From Tetmemena sp. SeJ-2015 (taxonomy: Eukaryota; Ciliophora; Spirotrichea; Sporadotrichida; Oxytrichidae), in assembly GCA_027382625.1 (NCBI GenBank), contig JAJKFJ010022908.1, positions 1-64,000 on the forward strand: a stretch of 64,000 nt of DNA, in the 5' to 3' direction. Positions within the stretch are counted from its first letter, which is position 1, and each line of letters starts with the position of its first letter. This document shows positions 34,750 through 44,670 of this stretch, piece after piece. The position numbers and the translations under genes were made by a program. Under the pieces are notes generated by a model, which saw only the letters and a list, made by a program, of their open reading frames with translations, did no database searches and was not told the origin of the DNA.

Positions 34750-35847
34750 TCATTCTTAATAATTCATCATTTTATCGCTTGCATTAGAGCAGAGCTTTTC
34801 TATTAGTCTCGTGTCGACAGCACTGAAAGCTGCGTCAATTTCTTCGTCTTGCATGAATCCTTAGGCTGTGGCGAATGAGGCCAGCTTTCTTTTTTTGAAC
34901 TTATTCTTGACAGATGAGAAGAGGATCTCAATTGGATTCCATTCAGGGCTGTAGGGAGGCGTAAATACTAGCGTTATGTTATTATCCTAGCAAAACTGCT
35001 TGACCCTTGTTCCATGATGAACTCTCAAATTATCCAAAACTATTCCAACTCGTGAGGTCTCTACTTCGCTTCTTATAAACTCCAGGAATTCAATAAATGA
35101 ATCCTAATTTATGGACCTATCCTTCTTCAGCCAAAAAGAAGAAAAGGGATTTCTATTGATTGCAGCTCCCATTGCTGTTTTTTTTTATTTGAAAGAGTTT
35201 ATTGGCTGAACAATATTAGTGTTTTTTGAGCTGAATTCTTTCGATTAGTTGGTGGAGAAGCTGAAGATTACCTCATCGACAAAGAATATTTTAAATCCAT
35301 CAATTGCAAGACGTTTGAATCAGTGAGCCATATCAATAATTTATGCAATCCTCTTCTCAGGTTACTGCTCCCTCGGGATCTTCTTTTGGCTAATTTCTTT
35401 TCTCTTGATTCTGCTCTCTTTGTATAGTTAGAAAAGCTTAGTGACTGACATTGTCTTGTTAGGAAAGGTGCGGTGAAATAAAATTGCTCTCTCTACAAGA
35501 GTCTTCCCTGCCATTCTCTATAGCGAGGACTCGCTTGTCATGAAAGCTACCTCTGACTCAGAATACTTAGAGCTCCTACCTCTCCTTTTAATTACCTTAT
35601 CTCTTTTAAGATTGACTGGCTTGCTAATCTTCTTGTTGAGTGCGTCCAACAAAGTTTGATTGAAGTTCTTGCTTAAGAGGTTTTTAACTTGAGCGGTAGT
35701 AAGCAGCAGGATAGATTGAATTTTCCGTACGGACAAATATCTTGTAGGCGCAGCTGAAGCCAGACAAGAATCACCAAACCTTGTAAAAGCAACTAGCTCC
35801 TGAAGCGCGTCTATAGCTTCCATATCTCTCAATCTCAAACTAGTCAT
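34750..35847 (-). pseudogene. Tc1/IS630-type DD34E transposase with an in-frame TGA
   Basis: Cut-and-paste transposase. Starts at ATG 35845-35847 (MTSLRLRDMEAIDALQEL) and ends at TGA 34750-34752 (SDKMMNYQE). An N-terminal helix-turn-helix-like region (RYLSVRKIQSILLLTTAQV) is followed by the catalytic domain: first Asp in FFVDEVIFSFSTN, second in GIVLDNLRVHHGTRV, and Glu in TPPYSPEWNPIE. There are 34 residues between the second Asp and the Glu, as in Tc1/IS630 elements. The frame is free of introns and IESs over 1.1 kb except for one TGA near 35325 (DMAH-stop-FKRL), where family proteins could have Trp. This makes it a probable nonsense-mutated copy. It lies between 49-bp direct repeats. Confidence 0.85.
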
Positions 35848-35886
35848 TACTAAGTCTATTAAAATTATTTTAATCAATCAAAACTC

Positions 35887-35935
35887 TAGTCTTAAATTGG
35901 ATAAAATAATAAGGAAAAACAGTCTTAAATTGGAT
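35887..35935. repeat. 49-bp direct repeat, right copy flanking transposase element
   Basis: Right copy of the repeat described at 33575-33623, with no mismatch and in the same orientation. It begins 40 bp upstream of the transposase start codon, so it could also carry the promoter of that gene. Confidence 0.85.
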
Positions 35936-36012
35936 ATTCATAAATTCATGTTGGAGTTCTTAAAGCGATTGCCTCACATACTATATATATATTAGAAGAG
36001 CAAAGCCAGCCC

Positions 36013-36921
36013 ATGGAAACTTAAAAGGTCAATGCAAATGAAGAACAAAAGGACTCTTTGATTGGAAAGTAGAAATGCAAATTCTGCATAAAGGAGTACT
36101 CACCTTCTTATATGTGGAAGCATGTGAAGAGCCAACATTCTCAGGAGAAGCTCGAAGATAAAAAGTTAGAGGATTACCCCTATTGGTGCTACTGCGGACA
36201 AAAGTTTACTCAGAGAAATAATCTATACACCCACCGAAGCAATCGTTGTAAGTCAGCGAAAATCCTCGTTCAAATGGAAGAAGTAATTGAAAAGGGCTAC
36301 ACTCGAAATCAATAAACTCTAAAGCAAATACCTGGTATAGCCTTCAACGTGGATATTAGAAATTAGCAATTCTGGTGCGACTTAAGAAAGTGGCAACTCA
36401 AACGAGGAGGCGAGCACTTTAGAGTTATAATCATGGATCCTCCTTGGACCGGAACTGGTATGAACTTCTCATATCCTACTCTAAGTGATGAGGAGATATC
36501 TAAAATTCCACTCAAGCTTATTTCAGACAAGGGATTTTTGTTTCTTTGGGTGACAAATGGGAAGTTGCAGTAAGGTTTAACAATGATGAAAGAATGGGGC
36601 TACAAGCAGTATGAGGATATTGTATGGGAGAAAACGAATTCCGATGGAGGTGAAAAGAAAGGAATTGGGTATATTCTAATGCACAGTCATGAGACTTGTC
36701 TAGTAGGCTTCAAAGGAAGCAAAAAGGATTTGGAGAAAATGGCTAAAACAAGAAAGCTTACCAATACTATTCGAGAGGAAGTTCGTCTCTGCTCACAGAA
36801 GCCTTAGGCTCTCTATGATTTAATAGACTAATTAGTTCCTAAAGGCTATCGATTGGAAATATTTGGCAAAGCTCACAATGTGTAACCTGGCTATACTACT
36901 ATTGGTAATTAAGTTAATTGA
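36013..36921 (+). CDS. C2H2 zinc-finger and MT-A70 (DPPW) adenine methyltransferase
   Basis: Transfers methyl to N6 of adenine in DNA or RNA, by family. Starts at ATG 36013 and ends at TGA 36919-36921, 302 codons without intron or frame break, and with nine in-frame TAA/TAG codons read as Gln. The N-terminus has a C2H2-like finger (CKFCIKEYSPSYMWKHVKSQ, then H) and a second one (CYCGQKFTQRNNLYTH, then C). The catalytic motif is IIMDPPWTG at about residues 140-148. FLFLWVTNGK, HSHETCLVGFKG and RLEIFGKAHN follow, the last matching the usual ELFAR region. In ciliates MT-A70 proteins of the MTA1 type make 6mA in DNA. The zinc fingers suggest direct nucleic-acid targeting. It lies 78 bp from the transposon end and, unlike nearly all neighbours, has no inserts. 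Confidence 0.9.
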
Positions 36922-37312
36922 TTAAAATTTAAACAACCTTCGATTTATCTAAAAAATATGCAGACTGGAGTTAATGAACTTATGGCTGTTCATCACAGAA
37001 AGAATTACTCAGAATACCCTCTTACTTCAGCAATCTAAAATATTATAATGAGTAATAAATGTCGTTTCTATATAATTGAATGATTGGTATAGTCACTGAT
37101 TCAGTCATCAAAAGACAAGTTACTCATTAGAAGTACCAGACCGCAGTTACCCATCTAATCGATGTGGCTTTCGAAACCTTCTCAAAGATTCAAAACTGAA
37201 ATTAATCAATAGGATAGCAGCAGTGATTTACTAAGATAAGATTATTGTATTTCAATAACATTTAAACTAAATGTTGTGAAAAACTTAAAGATACTGCAAA
37301 ATTTACATTTAT

Positions 37313-38959
37313 TCATACAGTTGTTTCTTCCACATAATACCTATTTTTCTTGGGATCTAGGTATATGTAGTCGAGGGACCAACCATTTCTTTTTAAACTT
37401 TGCTCCAGTTCGTTAAAATTGGTGTTTTAAAACTCTATCTCCGACACCCTTATAGATTATTCTATTGTTTTAGTTTCTATTTTGTTTTCTTTTTAAACTA
37501 TCATTATAAATTATAAATATAAACTGAGAATAGCTATTAGTCGAGAAGTCGAGCAAAATAATAAGCCTTCATGATATCGAAATTAGTTGCGTTTTTGTTC
37601 ATATTGATATGTATTTCGTACATGCGATCGTTGTTTAGAAACTTTTTGAACTTTCTCCTTACCCTAGATTGCATCTATACGTGATACACGAAGTTTCGTT
37701 CGTTCTTTTCTAGTTACAGTATCACACTCTTTGTGTAGTAGTGAGGTTTACTAGTTGCGAGAACCTTTCCAATAGTACGATGCCCGAACTTAATGAACTT
37801 GCAGTAGTGTCTATTGAAGAAATTGGGCAAGTAGAACACCTCTTGCAGGTTTCCATCATAGCAGCTTAAGATATTCTTCTTGTCAGAATTGAAATACTCA
37901 TTGAAGAGGATGAAAGCTCGCTGATTATTCAAGTAAACTTCATCAATAACTTTTGCTGCTTAGTAAGAGGCGGCTATATTGAAGGATGTCAGCACTATAA
38001 ATACAGGATATAGCTAGGACATTTATGAAATGTCTATGAATCTTGATAAGACTAATCCTAGTCCCACGCCAAAAAGAGTCGATGCTGTGAATTGGGAGAC
38101 ACTCTTTCCTGAAATGTCGCCTATGTTGTTTCGCTTTGCAAACTGAACGTTTATACTAGCTCTTGATGCAGCTGATAGAAGAAAGCAAATATTTTTGCCG
38201 ATATTTGCTATAGAAGCCAGTGCCAGAAAGTGATTTGGAAACTTAAGAGTAAGAATCTCAATGTAAATTGACAAGTTAAGGGCCACTTGCGACATGAATC
38301 TCCACTTCTTAATATCCTCATCAAAGTTCCTTCCATATCGAGAAGCAAAGAGTATTGCACCTAGTTATCCTATGCCGTCTTTCAAAACCCAGGTGTAAGC
38401 TGCAGCAGCTAAAGTAGCTTGACTCATTGTACTAAAATTGATCTTATCAAAATTTATCATACCTTCCAATAGCTACAAATAGACTTTGAGCTGATAGAAA
38501 ACTCATGGCTGTAATGCAAAGTGCAGAAAGGTTATTAAAAATTGAAAATTTAAGATAACCTTCTCCAACTGAATTCGGATAACCTGCAGGAAGGAATGTC
38601 TCAAAAAGTGTTATGTAAGTTTTGTTCTTTATGAGACTTAGGGAAAGTCTATCATGCCTCGATATCATATTGACTTTACTAGTTTCCTTATCTATCTCAA
38701 TTGTGTTGGGCGACATGTCTTTCTCATTAAACAAGTGAAATTTGGATAAATTGGGGTAGGTGTGAATGATGACTTTATACTTCTTTTTCTCCTGTTGCTA
38801 TTATAATTCCTGTTTAACTTCTTGAACGATGGATTTGACATTGGGATCTTAAGACCTTAGTGGGTATTTTGCGTTTATTTCAAGTCTTCTAAGTTAGAGG
38901 GAGTGTGTGCACCTTTTGATTCTCTATTCTTTTCTTGATTTGATTGGGATGAAAAGCAT
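37313..38959 (-). CDS. RUS/DUF647 family membrane protein
   Basis: Root-UVB-sensitive family; in plants these are organellar or membrane proteins linked to vitamin B6 homeostasis and auxin transport. A start at ATG 38957-38959 (MLFIPIKSRKEQ) gives a full frame; coding-like sequence upstream to about 39220 (including SRRFSTTNIDSL, targeting-like) may extend it. The end is TGA 37313-37315 (YYVEETTV). Family signatures: FLPAGYPNSVGEGYLKFSIF, AAAYTWVLKDGIGQLGAILF, ASRYGRNFDEDIKKWRF, LASIANIGKNICFLLSAASR, INVQFAKRNNIGDISGK, STLFGVGLGLVLS, and C-terminal NGWSLDYIYLDPKKNRYY. GT-AG introns occur at about 38430-38461 and between DIS and YPVF (about 38000-38030). TAA/TAG codons read as Gln. Confidence 0.9.
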
Positions 38960-39376
38960 AAATTAATAATCATCTATGGTTCAATTAGGTAAGGATAATT
39001 ATGCTATTCCAGTCTAACTTCTATTATTCTGAGTTACTGTCCAACGATATGTGTTCACCTAGTGCACTCTGACCTGGTTTGCAAGTTTAGTATTGATTCA
39101 TGCTGGATGCTAGTTGGTTAAATAAAGCGCTCTCAAGCTATCAATATTTGTTGTGGAAAATCTTCTTGAATTTACATGATAAAGGTTGCCCAGTTATTTT
39201 CCAAATAAGTAATTTATCATTCACTAAAATTAATGTAGCTATATAATTATATGTGTGTATTTGTTGAATTGATTGTAGTTTGATAGGCTAAAATAATTTT
39301 AATATTTTCTCTGGCTAGAGATGATAACTGATGTAATGTGCATCTGATTTTGAAATAGTGATTATAGAATAATAAA

Positions 39377-39879
39377 ATGAGCGGGAACATGAACGACCTC
39401 TAAAATGATAATTCCTTGCTATCTAAGAAGCAGCTGCTTCAGCAAATAGTTTCCATCCCTATATTCAGGGATAACTCCGAGATACAGCCAATTTCTGATG
39501 ACTTAAGCAACTAGGAGCTTGTTCTTCTTGAGTTTCAAGGAGACTTTGAATAATCTGAGAAAACAGACTTTGATGGACTTGAAATGGGAAACTTCAATGA
39601 GATATCAAAAGGAAATTTTGAATTCTAATCAATCTTAAAATAAATTGTTCTCCATATTTTAAATTCAGACTGGGAAATCACCTACTCAAGGGGAAAGCTT
39701 CAGATTTAGCGAATCCATTACTCTTTACTGAAAAGATTTTTGACGAGCAATCGATGCAGATAGCTTACAAAATTAAAGGAGTTGTTAAAAGGAAGGTACT
39801 GTTCTCAACGAGACCTACTCCACTCAGAACGAGTGCCAATGATCAATAAAACACTAAGGTAAAGAAATTAAACCCATGA
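39377..39879 (+). CDS. ctf8: Ctf8 subunit of the alternative clamp loader
   Basis: Ctf8 with Dcc1 and Ctf18-RFC loads or unloads PCNA and supports sister-chromatid cohesion. Starts at ATG 39377 (MSGNMNDLQNDNSLLSKKQ) and ends at TGA 39877-39879. Conserved parts: ELVLLEFQGDFEQSEKTDF, then DGLEMGNFNEISKGNFEF; and after a 41-bp insert LGNHLLKGKASDLANPLLFT and AYKIKGVVKRKVLFSTRPTP. The insert lies between AATTC copies (39621-39625 and 39662-39666). Removal gives FEFRLGNHLL in frame, as in other Ctf8 proteins; a GT-AG intron does not fit. About 150 residues, a normal size for Ctf8. Confidence 0.9.
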
Positions 39880-39929
39880 AGGACTGGGTGATAGTGGTGG
39901 TAATATGAATAAATTTGATAAACTTTAAC

Positions 39930-41118
39930 TCAAACCTTCTTAAGATAATTGTAAATGAGATCTATTCCTCTGAGGGCAGTCTCTTCCAAGTAAATTATAT
40001 CAATAGCGTTCTTCTTCTTTTTCTAATCATCCTTTTTATTCACAAAATCATCAATGCTGCTTTCATCAATAAAGTTAACATGTTAGTCAGCGAAAATGCT
40101 GTTGTAAGTTCTATTGGAGTTTATTCTTATAAGAGAGGCCCCTAACTCTTGTTCTCCTCCAAATTTCATGGCTAGCTATTCTCCTTCAACTCTCATCGCT
40201 TAGTATCAGTTCCGGCCCCGATTTCTAAAACTACCAATTTTTTGTTATAGAAAAATTGGTTCCACACAAATTAGTTGTACACATGCTTTTGGGAAAATTA
40301 AAATTAATTACCTCTCCCAAATGAATTGAGAGTCATTCCAGAGTAAAATATTTGGTCTTGCTTCGAGCTTGCATTATGGACAGCTTGGAATAGTGTTTGA
40401 TTGATGATTCTCGTGATCAATATCAAAGGTTAAATCCTTAGGAGCTTCGTAGATAGTTAAAAATAATGTTTAAATAGTCTGGCATTAAAAGCACTGAAAA
40501 TGCAAAATGCTGCCATGAAGCTCAAATATTTTGTTATCTTCAAAGCCGCTCTTCTTCCACATACCGTCAACATTTGAAGTGTATATGAAGTAGTCAAACA
40601 TGTTTGTGGTATTCACTTGTTTGTTAGTCCTTGATTAGCAATAATCGAATAACTGGATATAGCCTTGGTGTGGTTTTGCTTCTTTATAGCGATTAAATCT
40701 ATCTCCATAGATGTACCAGACATATAATTGTAATTGGCAATAAGTTTAGCAGCATATTCTGCTACTTTATGATTTTAATTGAGTGTTTTCATAATTTTTA
40801 ATTAAGTTTTTCATAGACATTTCTCTAAAATTGCTCAGGTTAATTAAATAAACTGATTTTATTAAATTCTAGTAAGATTTAGGCTTAGAAAATTTTACTT
40901 ATAATATATTGTTAAAATTTGATGTACCAGAACTTACTGGGATGAGACTGCAAGTAAAGTGGGTTGATGACATCTTGATAGGTGAGATGCTGCTACTCTG
41001 GCTAGTTTAGAAATTGAGTGATTAGGGACTGGTCTGACCTAAAGTCAGGAAGTCCACTATCTACACTCATCCCTGCTCCACTCGTTATCACCAAAGCATC
41101 AGCCTTGTCAATAAGCAT
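39930..41118 (-). CDS. Sirtuin (Sir2 family NAD-dependent deacylase)
   Basis: Removes acyl groups from lysines using NAD. Starts at ATG 41116-41118 (MLIDKADALVITSGAGMSVD) and ends at TGA 39930-39932. The hallmark sequence is present in order: ITSGAGMSVDSGLPDFRS, IYTSNVDGMWKKSGF, FELHGSILHFQCFQC and CPQCKLEARPNILLW (zinc site CxxC...CxxC), a GDSQF-like NDSQFIWER, LVVLEIGAGTD, and LIRINSN. The catalytic His of HG and the NAD-binding TSNVD are intact. A large insert at about 40760-40940 separates the first exon from the rest, and a GT-AG intron lies at about 40289-40314. A frame change near 40195 suggests an IES. Its start codon is 118 bp from that of the divergent EF-hand gene. Confidence 0.92.
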
Positions 41119-41235
41119 AATTAAATGTGCTCTATAACTATATAGTTAGAGCGACAAAATTAAGCTAAAGAGAATAAGGGAGTTGAATAATTAAATAAAC
41201 TAACTTACAAATCATTGCCGCATCACCAACTTAAT

Positions 41236-44200
41236 ATGGTCGAACAAAGACGCAGACAGTAAGTCCCCTTTATATCTTCTCCTTAGTTAGCTTAATTTTG
41301 ATGGTCTAGATTCGAATCCTCCCTAAAGGAGAAGCTCTAGCAGAAGTGCACTGCTAACTAGAAGGAGGAGGCTTTCCTGTTGAAATCCTTCAAGTTCTTT
41401 GACTTTTCAGGGTCAGGAGAGGTGGATTTCCCCACTTTCCAAAGGGCTATTGCAAAGATGGGAGTAGTGGTTGACGAAGAGGACCTTGAGCAGTTCTTCC
41501 AGATGTACGATTCCAATGGAAATGGGAAACTAGACTATAAAGAGTTTGCTGACATCGTATTTGCAAAGCAAGCCCCAAGGGGAAGCGTCAATGGCAGCCA
41601 AGCAGGGGGCAGACCACAGACTGCTCAATACAAGGGACTAAGAGAGTAAGTTTGATCTAATAAGCTCTGAAGAGGAATAAAAGTCTTTGGCATCTGATTT
41701 TAATATGGTGTATAGTCCCAAGCCCTACTTGGACGCCATGAGGGACAAGATCAAGCAGAGAGGTGCTAGAGGCATCATTGGTCTGCAAAGAGTCTTCAAG
41801 GTAAGTTTAAGATACTCATGATCGTTAAGAGCCAAATTAATCACACTAGCTCCTAAATATAGCAATATAAATTCATAAAAAACTGAAATGTTATAATTTA
41901 ATTATAAGGAATAATAAAATTTAATCAAAGAGATATTGGCTTAATTGAGCAGATGTGTGATTGTGTGTGTTTAGATTATGGACGATGACAACTCCAAGAG
42001 TCTTGACAAGTACGAATTCAAGAAAGCAATCAGAGACTTCAAAATCGACATCCCCGATGACTTCATTTATTAAGTCTTAGAATTATAAGTTGAAGTGAAT
42101 TTAAGAAAAAAAGATTGACACTATCTTCAGCGCCTTTGACTTGAACAGAGACGGCACTATTGACTACGACGAGTTCCTCCGCATAATCAGAGGTGACCTG
42201 ACTCCTCAGAGATTAGCCATTGTCAAGAAGGCTTACGCCAAGCTCGATAAGGATGGTAGCGGCATCGTAGACTTGGACGACATCAGAGACGTCTACAACA
42301 CCTCCAAGCACCCAGATGTGATCTCTGGCAAGAAATCCTCAGACCAAGTGTTGGTTGAGTTCCTTGAGACCTTCGAGATGCACCACAGCATCCAAAACAA
42401 CGGTAGACCAGATGGCAAGATTACCATGGACGAGTTCATCGAGTACTACACCAACATCTCTGCTTCTTTGGACAACGATCAGTACTTCGAGTTAATGATG
42501 AACAACTCCTGGAACCTCAGTGGCAACTCCGCAACCTACAATAAGTATGACAAAGGATGGACCAACGCTTCACCAGACAAGGCAAACGCCTTTGCTGGCC
42601 AGCCTCATTCTGGCTACTAGGCTGGTGCAAATGCAGTGAAGATGGTGCAGCAGAGATCAGGCATGGTGAGCTCAGACAACCCTCTCAGCAACACTACTAG
42701 GTACTACCAGAACAACTTCGACTCCAAGAGACAGGTTGCTTCAATTGCTAACAATACTCGCCTCTACGGTGAGCAGAAGGACCACTATAAATATTAAAGA
42801 ATACATTTTCAAATTCCTTTTATTGATTAATTATATACCAGAACTGGAGTGGAGAGCAAGAACAACCCTCTTGCTCAGGACTTGCAGTCCAAGTACTCTA
42901 ACTTCCATGGAAAGAGAGTGGACGAGATCGAGGGCAAGCCCCAGGCCAAGCAGCCCAAGTACAAGCTGTACATGCTTCAACGCATCAGAGACAAGTGCAT
43001 CGCCAGAGGAGAGCGTGGACTCTTCGGTCTCAAGCGTCTCTTCCAGACTTTCGATACTGACAACTCTGGCTCCCTTGAGTACAAAGAATTCAAGAGAGCA
43101 GTTCAGGACTTCAAGTTGGATGTTGAGGAGCAAGACATCCAGAACATTTTCAAGAGCTTCGATGTTAATGGAGATGGCATGCTAGATCTTGGTGAGTTCA
43201 TGGACATGATGTTGGGTCAGCTGGAGGGAGCAAGACTTCAGGCTACTCACCAGGCATTCGATAACCTAGACACCAGCGGCAGAGGCTTGGTGAAGTACAC
43301 CACTCTGAGAGAGCAGTTCGATGGCAGAAAGCACACCGAGGTTTGCAATGGCAAGAAGTCTGAGGATGAGGCAGTCACTGACTTCCTTGAGGTGTTTGAA
43401 ATCCATCACAACACTTACAATAACTTCAGCAAGAACCCCAACGTGTCCCGCGAGGAGTTCTTAGAGTTCTACAGAACTCTCTCCCCTGCTTACGATGAGG
43501 ACCTGATTTTCATTTCCATGGTGAAGGGAGTATGGGGTGTTCAGGAGAAGAGAGCTGACCCAGCTGATAGAAACTTCGCAGGTGGAAAGCCTGACGCTCA
43601 GAACAGCAGAGACAGGTACATCAAGGCAAACAGTAACAAGCCCCCTCCCTTCGGAGTCAGCTAATAAGACAACTCTGACAAATGGGCCTCCACTGTAAGA
43701 TCTTAACATGCCAGAGCTCAAAATTAGGAGCAAGACTACAAGGTTGCTGGCGCTCCAACAAGACAGCAACTATTCGTCGCTCAGCAATAATCCTCCAGAG
43801 CTTCTCAATACGGTGGTGCTTCAGACTCAGAGTTGCTTGAGAGATTCAGAGAAAGAATGGCTGCAAGAGGGGCTAGAGGTATCCTTGGCTTGAGAAAGGT
43901 CTTCAAGATCATGGATGACGACAACAGCGGTTTCTTGGACGAGTATGAGTTCAGCAAAGCTATGAAGGACTACAGAGTTAATGTGAGTGCTGATGAGCAG
44001 AGGAAGTTATTCCAGATCTTCGACATGAACGGAGATGGCAACATTTCCTACGACGAGTTCCTCCGCCAAGTCATTGGAGAGATGAACCAAAACAGAATGA
44101 GATTTGTTAAGAAAGCCTTCGATAAGCTGGACAAGAACGGAAACGGTATAGTAGAGCTTGATGATATTAGAGGAGTCTATAACGCCAAGAACCACCCTGA

Positions 44201-44444
44201 CGTTAAATTAGGAAAGAAGACTGAGGATGAGGTACTTGCAGAGTTCCTTGACACCTTTGAGGCTCACTACCAGTTGTTGCACCCAGGCAGCAGAGACTCT
44301 CGCATCAGCTATGATGAGTTCGTGGAGTACTACAACAACGTGAGCATGAGTGTGGATGACGACAGATACTTCGAGCTTATGATGACCAACGCCTGGAACC
44401 TAAACAATGTCACTTAAAAGAAGGGCTGGGGTGCAGAGTATTGA
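41236..44444 (+). CDS. Calcyphosin-like protein with three EF-hand modules
   Basis: Starts at ATG 41236 (MVEQRRRQ) and ends at TGA 44442-44444. Three copies of a roughly 200-residue calcyphosin-type module occur, each with about four EF-hands; the typical loops are DDDNSGFLDEYE, DMNGDGNISYDE and DKNGNGIVELDD. Linkers are Q/A/S-rich. The codon use is richer in GC than in other genes here, consistent with high expression. GT-AG introns: 41259-41309, 41648-41731 and about 41810-41974. Two inserts fit IESs: 31 bp between TTAAG copies (42070-42074 and 42101-42105), whose removal restores the frame where GT-AG splicing does not, and 48 bp between TATA copies (42786-42789 and 42834-42837). Likely an abundant calcium sensor of cilia or cortex. 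Confidence 0.92.
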
Positions 44445-44670
44445 TTAACCAAGAAGCATGCAACTTCTAAAGAGATAGTAGAAGCTATATACCACTGCTG
44501 AAAGAGTGCTGAGATTTTTATTTTAATTTTGTCTCATTATTTAAGTTAACTAAAATGCTTATATTACTATCTTATGATTTCAATAAGAAAAGGATAGCAA
44601 GGTAGTATAGATATTTAATGATTAACAGAATTAGTTTGGAATTACGATAAGAGTGAATAAACTTATAAAA
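44445..44670. other. Spacer between calcyphosin-like and disordered genes
   Basis: AT-rich, no gene seen. It probably holds the polyadenylation region of the upstream gene and the promoter of the downstream gene; no specific signal could be identified. Confidence 0.4.

Larger units (their letters stand above)
33575..35935. mobile_element. Germline transposon with DD34E transposase
   Basis: A 2.36-kb unit is bounded by two identical 49-bp direct repeats and contains two convergent genes, an accessory protein and a Tc1/IS630-type transposase. No C4A4 telomere-like ends are present, so it is not a TBE element in its known form. The repeats could be terminal sequences of the element or a duplicated insertion-site segment. 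The transposase has an in-frame TGA and the accessory gene has frame changes, so this copy looks inactive. Confidence 0.7.

Noticed and set aside
35310..35335. TGA as a tryptophan codon, suggested by DMAH-TGA-FKRL in the transposase
   Set aside because: Other in-frame TGAs in host genes vanish when repeat-bounded segments are removed, and TGA ends clear proteins. In a transposon copy a nonsense mutation is the simpler explanation.
39915..40145. Small plus-strand membrane protein
   Set aside because: It is the reverse strand of the sirtuin C-terminal region, which has the family motifs in order.
42736..43185. Arg/Ser-rich and other alternative frames over the calcyphosin gene
   Set aside because: They are shadows of the GC-richer EF-hand frame.
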